A DNA stretch of 64,000 bases from Gammaproteobacteria bacterium (GCA_018815245.1 JAHIXK010000001.1:1-64000), one strand, 5' to 3'; shown: positions 1 through 10,043, counted from the first letter of the stretch. The notes: generated by a model from the sequence alone, not told the origin. Program-made: numbers and translations.

Positions 1-77
1 AGCTGATTTTCTGGATCGTGGCCGTGCTGGTCCTGGTCGCGCTTGGATTTCCCTATGTCGTTCCATTTTTCTATTAA
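1..77 (+). CDS. merT: MerT mercuric transporter, C-terminal end only
   Basis: Frame 3 from the window start encodes the last 24 residues of MerT, a hydrophobic helix ending in the typical GFPYVVPFFY tail, then TAA at 75-77. MerT is the inner-membrane protein that takes Hg(II) from MerP and passes it to the cytoplasm. It lies 13 bp before merP in the usual mer order. The rest of the gene, and any merR and operator, lie outside the window. Identification rests on the short tail plus the merP-merA context. Confidence 0.85.
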   Translation, partial: LIFWIVAVLVLVALGFPYVVPFFY

Positions 78-90
78 CCAGGAGTTCATC

Positions 91-369
91 ATGAAGAAAC
101 TGTTTGCCTCCCTTGCCCTTGCCGCCACCTTCGCTGCCCCTGCTTGGGCCGCCACACAGACGGTCACCTTGACCGTTCCCGGCATGACCTGCGCAACTTG
201 CCCGATCACCGTGAAGAAGGCACTGAGCAAGGTAGAGGGCGTTAGCAAGATCGAGGTCGACTACGCAACCAAGCTGGCTGTTGTGACGTTCGACGATGCG
301 AAAACCAGCGTCCAGGCGCTGAGCAAGGCGACGACGGACGTAGGCTACCCGTCTGAACTGAAGAAATAA
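91..369 (+). CDS. merP: MerP periplasmic mercury-binding protein
   Basis: A 92-residue protein with a signal peptide (MKKLFASLALAATFAAPAWA) and one heavy-metal-associated domain. The metal motif GMTCATC places the ligands at Cys34 and Cys37. MerP scavenges Hg(II) in the periplasm and hands it to MerT. The ATG at 91 follows a GGAG site (81-84); an in-frame upstream ATG at 43 lies inside merT and would spoil the signal peptide, so it was not used. The gene is followed by merA after a 187-bp gap. Confidence 0.95.
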   Translation: MKKLFASLALAATFAAPAWAATQTVTLTVPGMTCATCPITVKKALSKVEGVSKIEVDYATKLAVVTFDDAKTSVQALSKATTDVGYPSELKK

Positions 370-403
370 GGCAGCAAATGACGGAAGCGTCGCCAGAACC
401 TAG

Positions 404-2266
<1,863 letters not shown>

Positions 2267-2301
2267 ACCAGAGACACGAAAACAGCGACAGAGGAGCTTT
2301 T

Positions 2302-2904
2302 ATGTTTTGCGACATCAGACTGACAGCACGTTGCGCACGTGCTTCCTTAACAATCCTGCTGGCGAGTACTGCAGCATTTGGCTTGTCAAACAATGCGCTG
2401 GCGGCTTATGACTTTTCAAAGCTGGGAACAGCGATCGAGACATTGTCGCCGGAGACCGTCGATGACTGGGAAAAGAAAGCCAAGGCTGGCGATGCCATGG
2501 CGCAGAACATCATGGGTCTCGCCTACAAATGCGGCATGGGCGTGAAGCAAGACCACGCGGCGTCCATCAAGTGGTTCCACAGGGCGGCCGAGCAGGGTGA
2601 AGCTGATGCGCAGTTCAACCTGGGGCGCCTCTACGGAAGCGAAGTCGACGGTATGTATAAGAATGGGCGTGCGGCTCCTGCCAACGATGCACAAGCGTTC
2701 AAGTGGTATCGCCTCTCTGCCGAGCAAGGGCATACTCAGGCGCAAGTCAGGCTGGCTCAGCTGTTTGTAAAGGGGGGCGGTGAGGTCGCGCGCGACCAAG
2801 TTCAGGCCTACAAGTGGATGAGTCTGGCAGCAGCGTCGGGAGAACCGACGGCAGCAAAAGCCATTGCCGACTATGCGGGTCGAATGAAACCCGAACAGGT
2901 ATAG
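2302..2904 (+). CDS. secreted SEL1-repeat (TPR-like) protein
   Basis: A 200-residue protein with an N-terminal signal sequence ending near NALA and about three SEL1 repeats of the type A-x-x-G-x-A-x-A-Q-x-x-x-G-x-x-Y followed by A-x-K-W-x-x-x-A-A-E-Q-G. SEL1 repeats form alpha-solenoids that bind other proteins. The ATG at 2302 has a GAGGAG site. It lies 35 bp after merA on the same strand and may be co-transcribed. It is not a known mer gene, so a link to mercury is only positional. Confidence 0.8.
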   Translation: MFCDIRLTARCARASLTILLASTAAFGLSNNALAAYDFSKLGTAIETLSPETVDDWEKKAKAGDAMAQNIMGLAYKCGMGVKQDHAASIKWFHRAAEQGEADAQFNLGRLYGSEVDGMYKNGRAAPANDAQAFKWYRLSAEQGHTQAQVRLAQLFVKGGGEVARDQVQAYKWMSLAAASGEPTAAKAIADYAGRMKPEQV

Positions 2905-2964
2905 ACTGCATTAAATGTAGCACATTGCCAATTACATCAACAAGCAAACTCACGGCCTATTTTC

Positions 2965-2980
2965 ATTACAAATTTGTAAT
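2965..2980. promoter_or_regulatory. CopR-type palindromic operator (cop box), copy 1
   Basis: A perfect 16-bp palindrome, ATTACAAATTTGTAAT. The arms ATTACA/TGTAAT are identical to those of the box at 10028-10043 beside the copR-like gene, so it is very likely bound by the same response regulator. It lies 109 bp upstream of the small secreted protein gene at 3089, the only gene it could activate to its right. Binding is inferred. Confidence 0.65.
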
Positions 2981-3088
2981 TCAATTGAGAGGATCTGGTC
3001 ATTCGCCCCTGCGTAAAGTGTGAGTCATGCCAACGCTTGATTGAAAGCAAAGGCAAAACCCAAACTGATTCACTCAAGGAGAATTACC

Positions 3089-3397
3089 ATGAAAACACGT
3101 CAATTGATCGCATCCACAGTGTTTGCCATTTCCGCAACGCTTCCAGCTTTTGCCTTGGCCAGCGGCCCTACAGATCACGGTGATGGCACCGACCATGTGG
3201 CACTGATCAGCCAAGGCAAACTGGCCACCCAAGCAACGGTGCTAAAAGAGTATCAACAAGCGGTAAAAGCAGATCAGTTCAACCCTCTGGCCGGAGATTC
3301 GACAGTGTTGGTACACGAATTCGAATCGTCGAAGTCACGGGCTGAGGTACTGAGTGAGATCAAAAGCGTTGATCTCACAGAAGGCGATGCAAGCTAA
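3089..3397 (+). CDS. small periplasmic DUF4148-like protein
   Basis: A 102-residue exported protein with a signal peptide ending near FALA and a short acidic body ending in a helix (SRAEVLSEIKSVDL). The helix resembles the REEV-x-x-EL element of DUF4148 proteins, which are common and uncharacterised in Burkholderiales. The ATG at 3089 follows a strong AAGGAGAA site. The cop-box palindrome at 2965 suggests copper-inducible expression. The protein at 9604-9933 has a similar C-terminal helix. Confidence 0.7.
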   Translation: MKTRQLIASTVFAISATLPAFALASGPTDHGDGTDHVALISQGKLATQATVLKEYQQAVKADQFNPLAGDSTVLVHEFESSKSRAEVLSEIKSVDLTEGDAS

Positions 3398-3409
3398 TGA
3401 AGGGGTTAA

Positions 3410-3436
3410 GGGTTGGTGTTAATTCGCCGCCAACCC
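3410..3436. terminator. possible bidirectional terminator
   Basis: Inverted repeat GGGTTGG (3410-3416) / CCAACCC (3430-3436) with a 13-nt loop, between the convergent genes ending at 3397 (+) and 3453 (-). No strong T-tract follows on either strand, so termination efficiency is uncertain. Confidence 0.4.
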
Positions 3437-3452
3437 GTGCATAATTAACAAA

Positions 3453-4445
3453 TCACTTCAGCAGTTTTTCAGCTTTCCGAAGTTTTTCTTTGGCTTCCAA
3501 ATAACCTGTTTTAAATACCCAATGACGATCATTCAAACCCAGTTGACCAACATTGGTTAACTGAGGGGCGATGATCATTGTCGCCTGTAACATCTCCAGT
3601 TCTTTGATTCTAAAACTCGATATCAAAAAGGTTTGAAACATCAAATCGGTAAGCGTAGAGACCTCAGCAAGCTCGGGGGGATACACCACGTCTACGGCAA
3701 GAATTGGAAGATCACTCAAGCGTTTTGCCGGAACTATCGGCAGTGGTGAACTGGCCTGACCATCGATGTAAAGACGTCCATTAATGGAAGGTGGCGTGAA
3801 GATGCCTGGAATTGTTGAAGATGCCCGCACTGCCCGGGCGATATCGCCTGCATTAAAGACCACGGGACGACCTGTTTCAAGGTCTGTGGCCACTATGGCA
3901 ATTGGTTTCGGGAGATCTTCAAATGTTTGAATGCCGAAATCCCTGCGCAATTGCCGTTCAAGAAACTGACCCGAAAAAACTCCAGCCTCGCCCTTTAAAA
4001 CTGGCTGTCCCAGATTCGGTAACACGGGTACAAACAGATCACTGTTATTTAGTGATTCTGCACGTTGCATCATTTGATCGGCTGTATAGCCCAAGCCCCA
4101 GTACGCAGCCACGACAGCACCCGCACTGGTGCCAATCACCATTCGGGGCTCAAGCCCCAATTCCTCCAGGGCTTTAAGAACTCCGATGTGGGCAAAGCCA
4201 CGAACCCCTCCACCGGAGAGAACCAAAATAAAGCCCTCCTCCATTTTCTGTGTGCGGGTGGCTCGCTCGGCGCTAAACCAAGGTTCCTTCTTTACTGTAA
4301 CCGTTGGTTTGTGACTTTCCGGATGAACAAAATTTCCGACTGTTTGACAGGCGCAAAGCACCATTGCGGAACCCAGCAAACTCAACATCAATCCCAATTT
4401 ACCCACAATGACCGATCCATTGGGAAATCCAGGTTTACTTTGCAA
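3453..4445 (-). CDS. patatin-like phospholipase, probable lipoprotein
   Basis: A 330-residue patatin-family lipid acyl hydrolase. The oxyanion loop SGGGVRGFAHIG, the nucleophile elbow GTSAG (catalytic Ser) and the DGQ motif with the catalytic Asp are all visible. The N-terminus has a hydrophobic segment followed by LCAC, a lipobox-like sequence, so it may be a periplasmic lipoprotein. Translation most likely starts at a TTG (4445-4443) because GGAG lies 8 nt upstream; no ATG precedes the signal region. It is the last gene of the leftward copper operon, 15 bp after the CusF-like gene. A patatin is not a standard copper gene; a role in membrane lipid turnover or repair is only a guess. Confidence 0.88.
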   Translation of the reverse strand: MQSKPGFPNGSVIVGKLGLMLSLLGSAMVLCACQTVGNFVHPESHKPTVTVKKEPWFSAERATRTQKMEEGFILVLSGGGVRGFAHIGVLKALEELGLEPRMVIGTSAGAVVAAYWGLGYTADQMMQRAESLNNSDLFVPVLPNLGQPVLKGEAGVFSGQFLERQLRRDFGIQTFEDLPKPIAIVATDLETGRPVVFNAGDIARAVRASSTIPGIFTPPSINGRLYIDGQASSPLPIVPAKRLSDLPILAVDVVYPPELAEVSTLTDLMFQTFLISSFRIKELEMLQATMIIAPQLTNVGQLGLNDRHWVFKTGYLEAKEKLRKAEKLLK

Positions 4446-4460
4446 TGGTGCTTCTCCTGA

Positions 4461-4823
4461 TTACTGTTTCTTCTCGATGTGGGTGATGTTCATGTTTTGA
4501 TCCACAGCAAATAGAACATTGTCGCCCTTATTCAGGCCTTCCAGTTGCGCCGCCTCTTTGGCCGAGAAAACCATAGTCATAGGCGGCATTTGAAGGTTCT
4601 TGATTTCGCCATGCTTTAAGGTGACCTTGCCGGTTTTCGAGTCAATTTTTTTCACCTCACCCTGCGTCATTTCCATGGTTTCGGACTGCTTCATCTGCAT
4701 GCCTTCCATGGACTTTGGATCCGTGGGTTTACTTGAATGGGAACCGTGATCTCCTCCGGCAAAGACCGAAGTCGAAATTGACAGCGCAACGATTGAAGCA
4801 AGTTTGATTAAATGGGTTTTCAT
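4461..4823 (-). CDS. CusF-like periplasmic copper-binding protein
   Basis: A 120-residue exported protein with a signal peptide ending SVFA, a His/Met-rich linker (GGDHGSHSS, MEGMQMKQ) and a CusF-type OB-fold domain. The conserved stretch KHGEIKNLQMPPMTMVF carries the His and the two Met ligands of CusF, but the Trp that caps Cu(I) in E. coli CusF is replaced by Met. It is expected to carry Cu(I)/Ag(I) in the periplasm. The ATG has an AAAGGA site. It belongs to the leftward copper operon; a second, similar protein is at 14430-14822. Confidence 0.88.
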   Translation of the reverse strand: MKTHLIKLASIVALSISTSVFAGGDHGSHSSKPTDPKSMEGMQMKQSETMEMTQGEVKKIDSKTGKVTLKHGEIKNLQMPPMTMVFSAKEAAQLEGLNKGDNVLFAVDQNMNITHIEKKQ

Positions 4824-4863
4824 GATTTTTTTCCTTTCAGTTTTTGTTAAGTCGGGTGTTTTT

Positions 4864-5394
4864 TCAAAATTGATCTTGATAGGTTTTCACTTCCGCATAA
4901 ACAGAAGCGCTCCCATCCTTCTTCAGGAGTAATACCTGATACGGCATGAATTTGTTGCCATATTCCATGCCAGGAGAGCCAACTGGCATCGCTGGAACGG
5001 ACAGGCCAAGTGAATCCTCGGGTGTTTCGTTCAGAAATTCCCTTATGTACTTGGCTGGAACATGGCCTTCAAACACAAAGCCATTCGCCGATACTCCTGT
5101 GTGACAGGATTGGTAATTGTTTTCGATACCGAACTGCGCCTTAATGCTGTCTAGGTCTTCGTGATTCGAATACTTCACGGAAAACCCCGATTTTTCCAAG
5201 TGTTTAATCCATTCGCCGCAGCAACCGCAGGTCGCTGTTTTGTGTACATGAATGGGTAAAACTTGATTGGCATCAGATTCTGTTGCAGCCACTGAGACTT
5301 TCTCAACAGTTGAGAAAGTCTCAGGTTTGATGGCAGCAAAAACACCCAATGCCAAAATTGCAGTTGCAATACCAACAAAAGCAATTCGCTTCAC
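4864..5394 (-). CDS. DUF411 metal-binding protein
   Basis: A 176-residue protein with a single N-terminal hydrophobic segment (signal peptide or anchor) and a DUF411 domain. The thioredoxin-like start HVHKTATCGCCGEW carries a CxCC cluster and a later SCHTG adds a Cys-His pair; these are the presumed metal ligands. DUF411 proteins are recurrent in copper and silver clusters, but their reaction is not established. The start overlaps the stop of the upstream cupredoxin gene by 4 bp (ATGA), so the two are translationally coupled. Confidence 0.88.
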   Translation of the reverse strand: MKRIAFVGIATAILALGVFAAIKPETFSTVEKVSVAATESDANQVLPIHVHKTATCGCCGEWIKHLEKSGFSVKYSNHEDLDSIKAQFGIENNYQSCHTGVSANGFVFEGHVPAKYIREFLNETPEDSLGLSVPAMPVGSPGMEYGNKFMPYQVLLLKKDGSASVYAEVKTYQDQF

Positions 5395-5918
5395 TTTTCA
5401 GCTCCAGAGGATTTGGCTACGCGCAGTGGTCCGCGCATACCTGCATCAAAGTGGCCTGCAATCAAGCAGGCAAACTCAAACTCGCCACTTCGGTTGAAAG
5501 TCCACACCATCTCAGTGGTTTTGCCCGGAGCCACATGTGCCATATAGGGCTCTTCATGCTCCATGTTTGGAAACTTCTTCATTAAGTCTGCATGCTCCAG
5601 GTTCTTGTCTTTTGTCCCCAGAACAAACTCATGCATCAGTTTTCCCTCATTCTTGACAACAAACTTCACAGTTTCACCTTCCTTGAACTGCAACGAGGAT
5701 GGCTCAAAGCGCATGCTGTCGGACATTACGACTTTGACAGTGCGGTCTATCTTGGTCGGAGTGCCGGCAATGCCCCAGTCGGTTTGCTCAAAAACTGGTT
5801 GTGCATTGGAAGCTGACTTTTTGTGCTCTTGAGTACCGTGCGCCAATACGGCCACGGGCAATAAAAGCCCAGCGCCAAGCAGCAGCGATAGGGAATGATT
5901 TGCGAATGATTTTTTCAT
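5391..5918 (-). CDS. periplasmic cupredoxin (CopI-like blue copper protein)
   Basis: A 175-residue exported protein with a signal peptide ending VLAHG and a cupredoxin domain. The type-1 copper ligands are visible as His in LMHEF and as Cys, His and Met in ACLIAGHFDAGM. A His-rich start (HGTQEHKK) follows the signal. Such proteins bind copper in the periplasm and are found beside multicopper oxidases in copper-resistance clusters. It lies 10 bp after the multicopper oxidase gene and overlaps the DUF411 gene by 4 bp, so all three are in one operon. Confidence 0.88.
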   Translation of the reverse strand: MKKSFANHSLSLLLGAGLLLPVAVLAHGTQEHKKSASNAQPVFEQTDWGIAGTPTKIDRTVKVVMSDSMRFEPSSLQFKEGETVKFVVKNEGKLMHEFVLGTKDKNLEHADLMKKFPNMEHEEPYMAHVAPGKTTEMVWTFNRSGEFEFACLIAGHFDAGMRGPLRVAKSSGAEK

Positions 5919-5928
5919 GGTTGACTCC

Positions 5929-7344
5929 TTAGTGGCCGGAATGGCCTTGAGGTTTTCTGACCTTCAACTCGATTGTTTCCTGAGGTCGATTACTGGATTT
6001 CATGGCGGGCTTTCCCGCCTTGTCGGATGTTACGGGCTTGGGCATGTCTGGGCCTTCGTATTCAAAAGCCACGGTTTTGCTAGGATGTTTGTACCAACCG
6101 GGGTCTGAATAATCCCCAGGCTTTTGGTCTTTGCGCACTTTCAACATACTGAACATGCCGCCCATTTCCACTGAGCCAAACGGGCCATCGCCTGTCATCA
6201 TGGGGATGGTGTTATCTGGAATCGGCATCGTCATCTCAGTCATATCGGCCATACCCCGTTCACCCATCACCATGTATTCGGGAACGAGCCCTCGGGCTTT
6301 TTTCGTTATTCCCCGGTGATCCACGCCGATCATGGTGGGAAGGTCGTGTCCCATCGCGTTCATCGTGTGGTGGCTTTTGTGGCAATGAAAGGCCCAGTCG
6401 CCTTCCTCATTGGCCAGAAAATCAATCTGCCGCATTTGCCCAACGGCGATGTCGGTAGTCACTTCGGGCCAACGACTTCCTTTGGGTGTTGGGCCGCCGT
6501 CGGTGCCGCTCACCTCGAATTCATGGCCGTGCAGATGAATGGGGTGATTGGTCATGGTCAAGTTACCAATTCGTATCCGAACCTTGTCGTTTTTTCGAAC
6601 ACACAAGGGCGAAATTCCGGGAAACAAGCGGCTGTTCCACGTCCACAAATTAAAATCGAGCATCGTCATGATCTTTGGTGTGTACGCACCAGGATCAATG
6701 TCGTAGGCATTCAGCAGAAAACAGAAATCTCGGTCCACGTTATCAATCAAGGGATGTTTGTTTTTGGGGTGAGTCACCCAAAAACCCATCATGCCCATGG
6801 CCATTTGCACCATCTCATCGGCATGCGGGTGGTACATGAAGGTACCGGGACGCTTGGCCTCGAACTCATACACAAAGGTTTTGCCGGAAGGAATGGCCGG
6901 CTGGTTCAGGCCTGCAACACCGTCCATGCCATTGGGCAGGCGCTGGCCATGCCAGTGCACGCTGGTGTGCTCGGGTAGTTTGTTCGTCACAAAAATACGC
7001 ACGCGATCACCTTCCACCACTTCAATGGTGGGGCCTGGGCTTTGTCCGTTGTAGCCCCAAAGGTGAGCGACCATACCTGGTGCCATCTCACGCACCACGG
7101 GTTCCGCCACAAGGTGGAACTCCTTCACGCCATTGTTCATGCGCCAAGGCAAGGTCCAGCCATTCAGGGTAACAACCGGGTTGTAAGGCCGCCCTGTGTT
7201 TGGGGTCAAAGGGTCCATGGTGTCCGGCGAGGTTTGAATGACGGGCTCGGGCAGCGCGGCCATGGCCACTTTGCTGACACTGGCTGCCGCCACTGCGCCA
7301 CCGGCCATGCCGGCAAACTTGAAAAAATCTCTTCTGGAATTCAT
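5929..7344 (-). CDS. Tat-exported multicopper oxidase
   Basis: A 471-residue multicopper oxidase. It starts with a twin-arginine signal (NSRRDFFKFAG). The copper-ligand blocks HWHG, HPHAD, HPIHLHGHEF and HCHKSHH, which build the type 1 and trinuclear copper centres, are all present. The C-terminal third carries Met-rich stretches (MGMMGF, MADMTEMTMPIP, MEMGGMFSML-type). The likely role is periplasmic oxidation of Cu(I) to less toxic Cu(II). It differs from the larger PcoA-type enzyme at 15713-17545, so the island carries two oxidases. Confidence 0.93.
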   Translation of the reverse strand: MNSRRDFFKFAGMAGGAVAAASVSKVAMAALPEPVIQTSPDTMDPLTPNTGRPYNPVVTLNGWTLPWRMNNGVKEFHLVAEPVVREMAPGMVAHLWGYNGQSPGPTIEVVEGDRVRIFVTNKLPEHTSVHWHGQRLPNGMDGVAGLNQPAIPSGKTFVYEFEAKRPGTFMYHPHADEMVQMAMGMMGFWVTHPKNKHPLIDNVDRDFCFLLNAYDIDPGAYTPKIMTMLDFNLWTWNSRLFPGISPLCVRKNDKVRIRIGNLTMTNHPIHLHGHEFEVSGTDGGPTPKGSRWPEVTTDIAVGQMRQIDFLANEEGDWAFHCHKSHHTMNAMGHDLPTMIGVDHRGITKKARGLVPEYMVMGERGMADMTEMTMPIPDNTIPMMTGDGPFGSVEMGGMFSMLKVRKDQKPGDYSDPGWYKHPSKTVAFEYEGPDMPKPVTSDKAGKPAMKSSNRPQETIELKVRKPQGHSGH

Positions 7345-7363
7345 TGCTCTTACTCCAAATCTT

Positions 7364-8779
7364 TTAATGACCAGCAGCGGCTTCAGCCGCTGGACTTTGG
7401 GTGCCCATGGAAAGCTTTACATTGCTTGGACTGCCCATCAATGCAGCATCCAAGGCCAGTTGAGCTCGCAGAAAGTTCGCTGATGCGTCAATGGATGACT
7501 CGATGGAACGCACCTGATTGCGACTGTCGGCAAGTAGCTCGAAAGTACCAATCAACATGCCGTTGTAACGCAGTGTGTTTTGCTCGGCCAAGGTATCGAG
7601 CATTGGAACCACCTCAGTTTGATAGTGCTTGGCAATGTCATAAGCTGTGCGGTAATTGGTGTAACTTTCCCGCAGGTTTGAATCAACATTCCTCATGACA
7701 GCCTCAAGCGTGTTGGCCTTGGCCAGTAACTCAGCAGAAAACGCGTCACGCCGCAAGCCACCCCAATCGAACAGCGGCAATCGAATGTCCAGTTCATATC
7801 CCTTTGGGTTGGTTTTGGAGCCAGAGTCTCTGTCAAATACAGAATCGCGGCGAATCCCAGCCTCAATGTCCACAAAGGAGCTCACGGTTTCAGCACCAGA
7901 CACTTTCAGCGCCGCGTCGTAAGCTTGTTTGGCCATTTGAACATCCAGCCGCGAGGTGGCCTGTTTTGAAACTTCTTCAGGCTTTTTCACCATGGCGGGT
8001 AGGTCTGGCAAGCGATCTGGAAGTTTTAGCTCCTCAAATTGCTGTGCATCCAACCCGAGTACGCGAACCAGCTTTTCCCGGGTAGATGTAGCCTCTTGAC
8101 GTGCCATGGCCAAGCCAAGCGCGGCATCGGAATAAAACATTTGCTGACGAATACGTTGAATAATCGTGAAGTTACCCACTTCTTCCATGCGTTTGGCCAA
8201 TTCGGCACTGGCTTGAGCATTCTCGAATACTTGCTCCGCATATTGCTGTTTTTGCAGGGCGACCACCGCATCAACCCAAGCTGAGCGCGCTTGAGCCACT
8301 TGCCCAATCACATCACCAGCCAACTGCAGTTGAGCTCGCTCAATTCGAAAAGTTGCAGCCTGTTGACGCCAAGGAAGAGTGATTAAATCCAACAGGCCAA
8401 AACTGAACAATCGCCCAATTTCAAGTTCATCTCCAACGGTAATTCGTTCAAAATTGAAAATTGGATTGGGGATTCGACCCGATTGGGCGGCCAATGCAGA
8501 CTCGCTGTAACCCCGAGCCAACAGCGCCTGAAATTCAGGGCTGTTCACCAACATTAGCTCCACTGTGGAATTTAATCCGAGCGGGGTTTTCAACAACTCA
8601 TCTGCTTGCGCGCGCAACTGATTGCGCTGCTCATCGTTCAGAGCAAGAACCACTTTCTTTTCGGTCATCGACGCAGTGGTTTCATTCAGGTTGGCCATGG
8701 ACTGATCCATGTTCACTGTGGCGCAGCCGGTCAAGCCTGCAATCGCTAAAGCAATTGCTGTGTATTTCAAAGTTCTCAT
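7364..8779 (-). CDS. TolC-family outer-membrane efflux lipoprotein
   Basis: A 471-residue outer-membrane factor. It has a lipoprotein signal with lipobox LTGC and the two long coiled-coil repeats typical of TolC/CusC proteins (outer membrane efflux protein family). It would form the periplasmic tunnel and outer-membrane pore for an export pump. No RND pump or adaptor lies in this operon, so its partner is unclear; the CzcBA or second RND system of the island could supply one. Its start overlaps the stop of the small upstream gene by 4 bp. Confidence 0.88.
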   Translation of the reverse strand: MRTLKYTAIALAIAGLTGCATVNMDQSMANLNETTASMTEKKVVLALNDEQRNQLRAQADELLKTPLGLNSTVELMLVNSPEFQALLARGYSESALAAQSGRIPNPIFNFERITVGDELEIGRLFSFGLLDLITLPWRQQAATFRIERAQLQLAGDVIGQVAQARSAWVDAVVALQKQQYAEQVFENAQASAELAKRMEEVGNFTIIQRIRQQMFYSDAALGLAMARQEATSTREKLVRVLGLDAQQFEELKLPDRLPDLPAMVKKPEEVSKQATSRLDVQMAKQAYDAALKVSGAETVSSFVDIEAGIRRDSVFDRDSGSKTNPKGYELDIRLPLFDWGGLRRDAFSAELLAKANTLEAVMRNVDSNLRESYTNYRTAYDIAKHYQTEVVPMLDTLAEQNTLRYNGMLIGTFELLADSRNQVRSIESSIDASANFLRAQLALDAALMGSPSNVKLSMGTQSPAAEAAAGH

Positions 8780-9105
8780 CGGTGCCCCCCTTGGTGAGCT
8801 TCGCCGGGGCTCATGGGCTTTTTCATTTTGCCCATGTCATGCCCCATGCCGCCATCCTGCATGGGTTGCTGGTCTTCACCATTTTTCAGGTAAGGCTCAC
8901 GGGCGTAATATTGCCAGCCACCAATTTTCTCTACATTCTGATTGGCCCCCACCCAATCACGGTCGCCTTCTTTGGGCTTCCATGCTGAGTAGTTCTCAAA
9001 AGCTGATTGATATTCAATCTGCAAACCTTCCGACTGGGCGTTTGCAAATCCTGTGCTTGCTGCGAGAATTGAACCCGCTAACAACAACTGCATAACCGTA
9101 CGCAT
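8776..9105 (-). CDS. small secreted Met/His-tailed copper-operon protein
   Basis: A 109-residue exported protein: signal peptide ending FANA, a central NVEKIGGWQYYAREPY block, and a Met/His/Lys-rich tail (GGMGHDMGKMKKPMSPGEAH and on) suited to binding Cu(I)/Cu(II). I do not recognise a named family. It is translationally coupled by a 4-bp overlap to the TolC-type lipoprotein, which suggests it works with that pore or guards its periplasmic entrance. Confidence 0.75.
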   Translation of the reverse strand: MRTVMQLLLAGSILAASTGFANAQSEGLQIEYQSAFENYSAWKPKEGDRDWVGANQNVEKIGGWQYYAREPYLKNGEDQQPMQDGGMGHDMGKMKKPMSPGEAHQGGHR

Positions 9106-9158
9106 ACACGTACCTCCACCAAATGAATTGAAATCATTAAACGAAATTCAGGATTGGC

Positions 9159-9539
9159 TTAGGCCAGGATGGGCGGTCGGTAAGGCAGCGCCAGGTCGGT
9201 ACTGGGCAGGATTGAAGAGAAAGGAACGGAGATGAGAAGGTTGGATTGGATCAAACCAACTTGAACAACTGGAAGGTCGAGCTTGGCTTTGTAAATGGCA
9301 TCACAACTGCAACAGGGCCTTTCATTGGACTCTTGTTCGTCCGAAACAGCATCGTGGGCAGTTTGGTCTGACATGTGCTCGATGCAATGCTCGGACGAAA
9401 GTGATGAAGGATCCGACTCATCCGAGGTTTGCTTGAAGGAACCGGTATGACATCCGACCATGACCGCAAACGCCGTACCCTGAAAAATAACAGAGGCGGC
9501 GATTACAAACATCAACAGTGATTTGATCACTTTGGTCAT
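9159..9539 (-). CDS. small secreted Cys/His-containing protein
   Basis: A 126-residue exported protein with a signal segment, paired cysteines (CCSCD), several His and Cys residues (VGCHTG, EHCIEHM) and the C-terminal tail LALPYRPPILA. Small proteins with an R-P-P tail recur in proteobacterial metal clusters as DUF2946-like hypotheticals, but I cannot assign the family with certainty. It is the second gene of the leftward copper operon. Metal binding is inferred from composition. Confidence 0.65.
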   Translation of the reverse strand: MTKVIKSLLMFVIAASVIFQGTAFAVMVGCHTGSFKQTSDESDPSSLSSEHCIEHMSDQTAHDAVSDEQESNERPCCSCDAIYKAKLDLPVVQVGLIQSNLLISVPFSSILPSTDLALPYRPPILA

Positions 9540-9603
9540 GGTTGTGCGGTCTGGTGATTGTTCAAAAGAATAACATCGCTTTCGCAGATGTCAAACCTTG
9601 CCT

Positions 9604-9933
9604 TTAGTTCGAATTAGCCAAACGACGCTCTTCTACAGTTTGGCTTTGCAATTCACGCAACACCTCTTGGCGGGTTTTTCCAGACCTAGAGTTGCCCCAA
9701 TCACCGTGTGTGGTCCCATCACCGCTGGCTTCAGAACCAATAATGTTTGCGCTGTAGCCGCGAAATCCCTTGCTGGCGTGTGACGCAGATTTCGCTGGAT
9801 CTTTGTATCCCAGATGGGGTTCATACACCGCATCGCCTTTGCCGGGGTGGAAGGCAGCATCTGCAAGGACCAATGAAGGTGCAGTAATGGCGAAGGTGGT
9901 AATCAGAACAGCGGCAATTTTAATATTTTTCAT
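9604..9933 (-). CDS. small periplasmic DUF4148-like protein, first gene of the copper operon
   Basis: A 109-residue exported protein with a signal peptide ending VLADA and a C-terminal GKTRQEVLRELQSQTVEERR helix of the DUF4148 type. It is the operon-proximal gene, facing the cop box at 10028-10043 with about 95 bp of leader, so it should be strongly copper-induced. Its function is unknown. The similar helix in the protein at 3089-3397, which also has a cop box upstream, suggests two members of one induced family. Confidence 0.7.
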   Translation of the reverse strand: MKNIKIAAVLITTFAITAPSLVLADAAFHPGKGDAVYEPHLGYKDPAKSASHASKGFRGYSANIIGSEASGDGTTHGDWGNSRSGKTRQEVLRELQSQTVEERRLANSN

Positions 9934-10027
9934 GATGATCTCCTGATTGATTCGAATTGGAGGGTTGTTTTTCTAGACCCACGCCTTCAGTCTAGTCAGG
10001 GGCACCTGTCAGGCACCTTCCCTACAC

Positions 10028-10043
10028 ATTACAAATATGTAAT
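10028..10043. promoter_or_regulatory. CopR-type palindromic operator (cop box), copy 2, with copR promoter
   Basis: A perfect 16-bp palindrome, ATTACAAATATGTAAT, in the 167-bp divergent region between the leftward copper operon and copR. A good -10 (TATACT, 10065-10070) lies 22 bp after it towards copR; the matching -35 position has a poor sequence (ATCTTC, 10042-10047) that touches the box, as expected for an activator-dependent promoter. The box is well placed to serve both directions. Binding by the adjacent response regulator is inferred. Confidence 0.75.

Noticed and set aside
6316..6978. Long plus-strand frame opposite the multicopper oxidase
   Set aside because: It is the antisense of a clear oxidase gene, with no ribosome site and no family features.
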